Origin: SYLG01 sp965226945
GTDB lineage: Bacteria > Planctomycetota > Planctomycetia > Gemmatales > Gemmataceae
Length of the DNA: 64,000 bases
Direction of reading: 5' to 3'
NCBI GenBank assembly: GCA_965226945.1
Contig: OZ245717.1
Span: forward strand, 3,596,001 to 3,660,000
Shown in pieces: positions 59,991 through 64,000 of the stretch (positions are counted from its first letter, which is position 1; every line of letters starts with the position of its first letter). The notes below the pieces were generated by a model. The model was not told the origin of the DNA and ran no database searches. It saw only the letters and a program-made list of their open reading frames with translations. Made by a program: the position numbers and the translations under genes.

Positions 59991-61508
59991 TCAAGCGGCG
60001 CGAAGTTTCTCCAAGGCCAGGCTGGTCGAAAGACCCGCCTCGAGCCGGGCGAGATGCACCCGGCCGCCATACGATTCGACGAAGTCGCCGCCCACCACCG
60101 TTTCGCGCCGGTAGTCGGCTCCCTTGACGAGCACATCGGGACGTACCCGCTGGATCAACTCCAGGGGCGTGGCTTCGCCAAAAACGCAAACCAGGTCGAC
60201 TGCTTCCAGTGCGGCAAGCACCACCCCACGCGCCCCTTCGTTGTGGACCGGCCGAGACGGCCCCTTCAGCGACCTGACGCTCTCATCGCTATTGAGGCCA
60301 ACGACCAGGAGATCCCCCTGGCGGCGCGCCTCGGCCAGGTACGCGACATGGCCGGCATGAAGCAGATCGAAGCAGCCGTTGGTGAAGACAATTTTTTGGC
60401 CCAAGCGGCGCGCTTCGCTCGATCGAGATTCGAGCTCGTCGGGGCCAACGACCTTGCTTTTGGGCCCTTCCTTGTGCTGGTTGGCCGCGCTTGCCCCCAC
60501 TTGCAAGTCGGCGAGAATTTCCTCAATCGTGACCGGGGCGACGCCGATCTTTTCGACTTCCAGGCCGCCGGCCACATTGGCCAGTTGAATCGCCGGCGCA
60601 AAATCGGCACCCGTGGCCAGCACCATTCCGAGCACCGCCATGACCATGTCGCCGGCGCCGGTGATGTCGTACACCTGGCGCGGGCGGGTCGGAAATAGGT
60701 GGGCGCGGCCATCGCGGCGCACGAGCGCCATGCCATCGCGATCGAGGGTCACGATACCCGCATCGAGTTCATAGGCGCGCATGATCTCACTGGCTGCCCG
60801 GAAAGCTTCCTCGGTGGTTTCGAGTGTGCGGCCCACGGCCAGTCCCGCTTCCAGGCGGTTGGGCGTCAGGCTGCTGGAACCCTTGTATTTGGTCCAGTCG
60901 CCGCCGCGGGTCGGGTCGGCGAGCACGGCAATGCCGCGCCTGCGTGCTTCCTTAATCAGGGGTGCCAGTAGACCGGGAGTGCAGACCCCCTTGTCGTAAT
61001 CGCTGATGAGCACGCAGCCGGTGCCATCGAGGCGAGCGATGGCCGCCTCGATCAATCGAGATTCGATCCCCTTGTTTACCGGGCTTTTTTCTTCGTAGTC
61101 GACCCGGATCATCTGCTGGGGATGACGATGCTGGGCCCGGCCGATGTAGCGTTCCTTGACGGTGGTGGGCCGGCTGGAATCGGCGATCACCGATTCGTGG
61201 CGGATACCGAGTTTATCGAGAATCGAGCGGACGCGAGGCGCCTGATCGTCGTCGCCGGTCACGCCGCAAAGATCGACCTTGGCGCCCAGCGCGGCGAGCA
61301 ACGTGGCGACGCTCGAGGCGCCGCCCAAGCGTTCTTCGCGGCGATCGGCCTGGAGCAAAATGACCGGCGCTTCCTGGCTGATGCGGGCCGCATCGCCCCA
61401 GACATAGCGATCGAGCATGAGGTCGCCGACAACGAGAATCGAAGGCGTTCCCAGATTGCGGGCGAGGACAGCGAGTTCGCTCACGCTGGCCGCATTGGAA
61501 TCCACCAT
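59991..61508 (-). CDS. hldE: Bifunctional heptose-7-phosphate kinase/heptose-1-phosphate adenylyltransferase
   Basis: A 505-residue two-domain enzyme making ADP-heptose for the LPS core. The N-terminal PfkB-type kinase (about 20-330) has VVGDLMLDRYVWG, GGASSVATLLAALG and the C-terminal DITGAGDMVMAVLG. The C-terminal cytidylyltransferase-fold domain (about 370-505) has FTNGCFDLLHAGHVAYL with the HxGH site and VKGADYRRETVVGGDFVESYGG. Start MVDSNAAS (61508) is preceded by GGAGGG; an ATG at 61523 is possible. It lies downstream of the 57-bp repeats. Confidence 0.93.
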   Translation of the reverse strand: MVDSNAASVSELAVLARNLGTPSILVVGDLMLDRYVWGDAARISQEAPVILLQADRREERLGGASSVATLLAALGAKVDLCGVTGDDDQAPRVRSILDKLGIRHESVIADSSRPTTVKERYIGRAQHRHPQQMIRVDYEEKSPVNKGIESRLIEAAIARLDGTGCVLISDYDKGVCTPGLLAPLIKEARRRGIAVLADPTRGGDWTKYKGSSSLTPNRLEAGLAVGRTLETTEEAFRAASEIMRAYELDAGIVTLDRDGMALVRRDGRAHLFPTRPRQVYDITGAGDMVMAVLGMVLATGADFAPAIQLANVAGGLEVEKIGVAPVTIEEILADLQVGASAANQHKEGPKSKVVGPDELESRSSEARRLGQKIVFTNGCFDLLHAGHVAYLAEARRQGDLLVVGLNSDESVRSLKGPSRPVHNEGARGVVLAALEAVDLVCVFGEATPLELIQRVRPDVLVKGADYRRETVVGGDFVESYGGRVHLARLEAGLSTSLALEKLRAA

Positions 61509-61578
61509 TCTCCCCTCCCGCATTCCGGTCATGAATCTCACCTCTTCGTGGCGCCTTCGTTCGAACGGGGTTTTCCCT

Positions 61579-61777
61579 GTCCTCTGTCGCCAGGATTCTC
61601 CTGAAAATGGTCCGCTAGGCGGCCGCTTTCTTCTTGTCCTCTGTCGCCAGGATCCTTCTAAAAATGGTCCGCTAGGCGGCCGCTTTCTTCTTGTCCTCTG
61701 TCGCCAGGATCCTTCTAAAAATGGTCCGCTAGGCGGCCGCTTTCTTCTTGTCCTCTGTCGCCAAAATCCTCCTGGCC
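61579..61777 (-). repeat. 57-bp tandem repeat over the 3' end of the deoxyhypusine-synthase-like gene
   Basis: Three full units (61579, 61636, 61693 onward) and part of a fourth (from 61750) of exactly 57 bases. Each carries the coding end of the gene (RRILATEDKKKAAA) with its stop codon, plus about 15 bases of trailer. Units two and three are identical; the first, farthest from the gene, has a few changes. The true gene end is the copy at 61729. Replication slippage is the likely origin. Confidence 0.95.
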
Positions 61778-62718
61778 CACATCACTGCCGGGTACAAAAG
61801 CGGCAGCATCACTTCGTGGTGGCCGATCAACTCGATCCCTTCCGAGGAGGGCCGCTGCAAAACGTTGACCATGCTGCGGTACTTCGATTCCTTGTCGAGA
61901 TTGATCGCGACGAGCCCCGAGATGTCATGGCTGAAATTGCGCACGACGCTGACGGCCTTGAGGAAGACCTCGGGCATGATCACCGCGCTGCCGATGTTGA
62001 ACCAGACGCCGTTTTTCATCGAGGCAACGACGGAACACAGCCGCTTGAAATCGATGTGCGAAGCTTCGCCCAGTTCGGCTCCGCCAACATGCGGGTGCAT
62101 ATGCACGATGTCGGTGCCGACGGCGACATGGATCGTGCAGGGAATTTTCAATTTGCGCGCCGCGAGAATGACACTGGCCTCGGGGTGAGCGAGGGCCCGT
62201 TTCTTTTCTTTTTGCCTGAGCAGTTCGCCCAGGGCATACCCCAGTCCCGTGCCGTCCTCGCCGCCGCGCTTGGCGGCGATCGAATAGGCATCGGCCACTT
62301 CCCTGGCCATGCCGAACTTGCCGGCGAGCAAGGCCGCGCCCACATCTTCGCTCGTTTTGCCTGCCAGGGCCAATTCGTAGTCGTGGATCGCCGCGGCGCC
62401 GTTCATGGCCAGCGCGCGAATGACTCCCTCTTCCATCCAGCGAATCAGATAGGGGGAACAGCCGGTCTTGATGACATGGCCGCCGATGGCCGCCACGGTC
62501 ATGGTGCGGTTCTTGGCACCTTGTGCCAGCACCATGGCCGCACGCCGCAGTGATTTGCCCGCCAGTTGATCGGGAAGCGAATTGATCCAGTCGCCCACGG
62601 TCGCTTCGGGAGCGACCGGTTTTCCCAGGTCTTCGATGAATACCTTGCTCGGCCGCGAAGCCAGTTCGTAGGTCTTCAAACCGGTCAGATCAAAGGGTGG
62701 AAAGCCACCGTCGTCCAT
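61729..62718 (-). CDS. Deoxyhypusine-synthase-like NAD-binding-fold protein of LPS locus
   Basis: A 329-residue protein with the DHS-like pattern IGGHVIKTGCSPYLIRWMEEGVIRALAMNGAAAIHDYELALAGKTSEDVGAALLAGKFGMA, then HVAVGTDIVHMHPHVGGAELGEASHIDFKRL and GSAVIMPEVFLKAVSVVRN. I have seen this protein near hldE in several phyla; its function is not known and the Lys that binds deoxyhypusine intermediates is not evident. It lies 32 bases downstream of lpxK and upstream of hldE on the same strand. Confidence 0.72.
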   Translation of the reverse strand: MDDGGFPPFDLTGLKTYELASRPSKVFIEDLGKPVAPEATVGDWINSLPDQLAGKSLRRAAMVLAQGAKNRTMTVAAIGGHVIKTGCSPYLIRWMEEGVIRALAMNGAAAIHDYELALAGKTSEDVGAALLAGKFGMAREVADAYSIAAKRGGEDGTGLGYALGELLRQKEKKRALAHPEASVILAARKLKIPCTIHVAVGTDIVHMHPHVGGAELGEASHIDFKRLCSVVASMKNGVWFNIGSAVIMPEVFLKAVSVVRNFSHDISGLVAINLDKESKYRSMVNVLQRPSSEGIELIGHHEVMLPLLYPAVMWARRILATEDKKKAAA

Positions 62719-62750
62719 CTTCGATTCCTCCAGCCGAAACGGCTTCGAGC

Positions 62751-63878
62751 CTAAACCACTTCCAGAGCCAGATCCGGGCTTGGTTCTGTCCCGGGTTCTA
62801 CCCAGATCGGGTCGATCCCGTCCATGCCAAGCCGGTCGAGAAGCGCCGCCAGACGATCTCCGCCGGCGCCCAGTTTCAAACCGATGCGCAATCCCCTTAG
62901 AGGGCGGCTGCCCAGTCGGTCGGTGCGCAGTTTCACCAAGTCTTTTTGGGTTGTGGCCAGCCAGACTCCCTCGGGCAAGCTTTCTGCCCAGGTGGAAAGG
63001 TCGGCCACATCTTCACCGGAATAGGCATGGTGATCGGGGAAAATTCGTTCATCGACGACTTCCATGCCGATCTTTTCCACCGTCGCGCGAAAGGCCGCCG
63101 GATTGCCGATCCCTGAGAAAATCGCGACCTTGTCGGAGGGCCGGTCGGGCAGCTCCAATAAGTCGCCCGGATGATCCGCGTCAAGCCAGCCGGTGGGAGC
63201 ATGAACCGACTGCGCGATGACGGCCCTGGGGGCCAGGCGCGCAAGCTGCTCGCGCAAGAGTTCCAGGTCGTCGGGATGGATCAGGTCGCAGCGTGTGATC
63301 AGGATGGCACTGGCGCGCCTCAAGGCCGTTACCGGTTCGCGCAAGAGTCCCGCGGGCAGGCACCAGCCGCCGCCATAAGGATCGGTGGCATCGATCAGCA
63401 CCAACTCCAGATCTCGGGCCAGTTTGCGATGCTGCATTCCATCGTCGAGCACGATGACTTCGGTTTCGAGTTCCTCGATCGCTCTTCGGCCCATGCCGAT
63501 GCGGTCGGCATCTTGCAGATGGGGTACATCGGGAAGGTTTTCTTCAAGAACGAGGTACTCGTCGTTGGGCTGGCCTTCGGCCGCGCTGTAGCCGCGGCTC
63601 AAAATCGCAACGCGAAATCCCAGATTGCGCAAGTGGCGTGCGACCCATTCGACGCAAGGCGTTTTGCCCGTTCCTCCCGTTGTGATGTTCCCCACGGAGA
63701 TGACGGGAATCGGCAAGCGCGTGGGACTGCGAAGGCCCAGATCGAACAGGGCGCCGTGGATGCGAATGGCCAAACTATAAGGAAGGGATGCCAGGCCCAG
63801 GATGGGCCAAATGAAGCCATACCAAGGCTTTAGGGCCAAGGGGAGGCGGTCTTTCAGGATGTTCCGGGTTGCGGACAA
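62751..63878 (-). CDS. lpxK: Tetraacyldisaccharide 4'-kinase
   Basis: A 375-residue lipid A kinase that phosphorylates the 4' position of the tetraacylated disaccharide. Membrane-binding N-terminus (WPILGLASLPYSLAIRIHGALFD), Walker A GNITTGGTGKTP (63-74), SRGYSAAEG, and EVIVLDDGMQHRKLARDLELVLIDATDPYG with the family's DDGxQH motif. Later GIGNPAAFRATVEKIG and FPDHHAYS are standard. TTG at 63878 appears to be the start. It implies true lipid A synthesis in this organism. Confidence 0.93.
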   Translation of the reverse strand: MSATRNILKDRLPLALKPWYGFIWPILGLASLPYSLAIRIHGALFDLGLRSPTRLPIPVISVGNITTGGTGKTPCVEWVARHLRNLGFRVAILSRGYSAAEGQPNDEYLVLEENLPDVPHLQDADRIGMGRRAIEELETEVIVLDDGMQHRKLARDLELVLIDATDPYGGGWCLPAGLLREPVTALRRASAILITRCDLIHPDDLELLREQLARLAPRAVIAQSVHAPTGWLDADHPGDLLELPDRPSDKVAIFSGIGNPAAFRATVEKIGMEVVDERIFPDHHAYSGEDVADLSTWAESLPEGVWLATTQKDLVKLRTDRLGSRPLRGLRIGLKLGAGGDRLAALLDRLGMDGIDPIWVEPGTEPSPDLALEVV

Positions 63879-64000
63879 ATGAAACCGTCCCTGGCGCTAG
63901 ACACTCGCAGCCGGAGACGGACCGTCCTTGTCCCGCATCCTCCGGCCCGACGATTGTAAAACCGCGCATTGGACAGGGTCAATAAGAATGTCCAGGATCG
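63879..64000. other. Upstream end of the LPS cluster
   Basis: 122 bases upstream of lpxK to the window end; no gene or signal is recognisable. Confidence 0.3.

Noticed and set aside
61579..61777. CRISPR array or attachment-site cluster
   Set aside because: The 57-base units are contiguous, almost identical and duplicate coding sequence; no spacers, no integrase.

Overview
The window looks like a chromosomal segment of a Planctomycetota bacterium, probably of the Gemmata/Isosphaera side. This is an inference from content: GC-rich DNA, PQQ-type beta-propellers, secreted S9 peptidases, a Minf_1886-family protein, an HpnE-type desaturase, many small VOC/DinB/DUF1697 proteins, and many start codons without a clear Shine-Dalgarno sequence. 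No rRNA, tRNA, CRISPR array or insertion sequence was seen.

Layout. 1-7.6 kb: end of a PQQ propeller gene, a BNR-repeat protein, a secreted S9-type hydrolase, a tandem pair of metallophosphoesterases (the first with its active site eroded), and small envelope proteins. 7.6-10.5 kb: two membrane-associated GTPases. 10.8-12.8 kb: a secreted GH32 fructan hydrolase. 13.0-14.5 kb: a retron, i.e. a retron-type reverse transcriptase preceded on the same strand by a complete msr-msd architecture (a1/a2 inverted repeats, a UUU-loop msr hairpin, a perfect 17-bp msd stem). Upstream on the same strand is a translationally coupled pair: a large helical protein and a SWIM zinc-finger protein. 18-24 kb: VOC, thioesterase, DinB, a beta-lactamase-fold hydrolase, a TetR/SDR divergent pair with two clear operators, and an AraC regulator. 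24.3-30.2 kb: a five-gene, start-stop-overlapping operon for an EmrA/TolC/EmrB-type efflux pump with two extra envelope proteins inside it. 30.5-43 kb: a small coupled gene pair, a secreted S9 peptidase, DUF1697, a SNF2 helicase with an N-terminal SWIM region split by a frameshift, a MarR regulator facing a membrane-anchored PQQ propeller, DUF4272, TPR and PhnB-like proteins. 42.3-49.2 kb: an alpha/alpha-toroid (squalene-hopene-cyclase-like) protein, an LPG-synthase/HpnL-like membrane protein, a three-gene hpnE operon, thiol peroxidase and a sulfotransferase. 49.5-54.3 kb: a broken PrsW-like gene, small secreted/VOC/TPR proteins, a lipoprotein, an AT-rich gap and an inverted repeat. 54.4-63.9 kb: a lipopolysaccharide cluster on the minus strand (lpxK, a deoxyhypusine-synthase-like gene, hldE, a GT9 heptosyltransferase, a very large multi-kinase WaaP-like protein and a GT4 glycosyltransferase), carrying two tandem repeats: a 57-bp unit over a stop codon and an in-frame 24-bp unit.

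The strongest candidate for an undescribed system is the retron at 12,994-14,461, with or without the SWIM/helical-protein pair directly upstream. It is supported by RNA-level structure as well as by the protein. No recognised effector toxin is encoded beside it, so either the reverse transcriptase with its long N-terminal extension acts alone or the upstream pair supplies the missing function.
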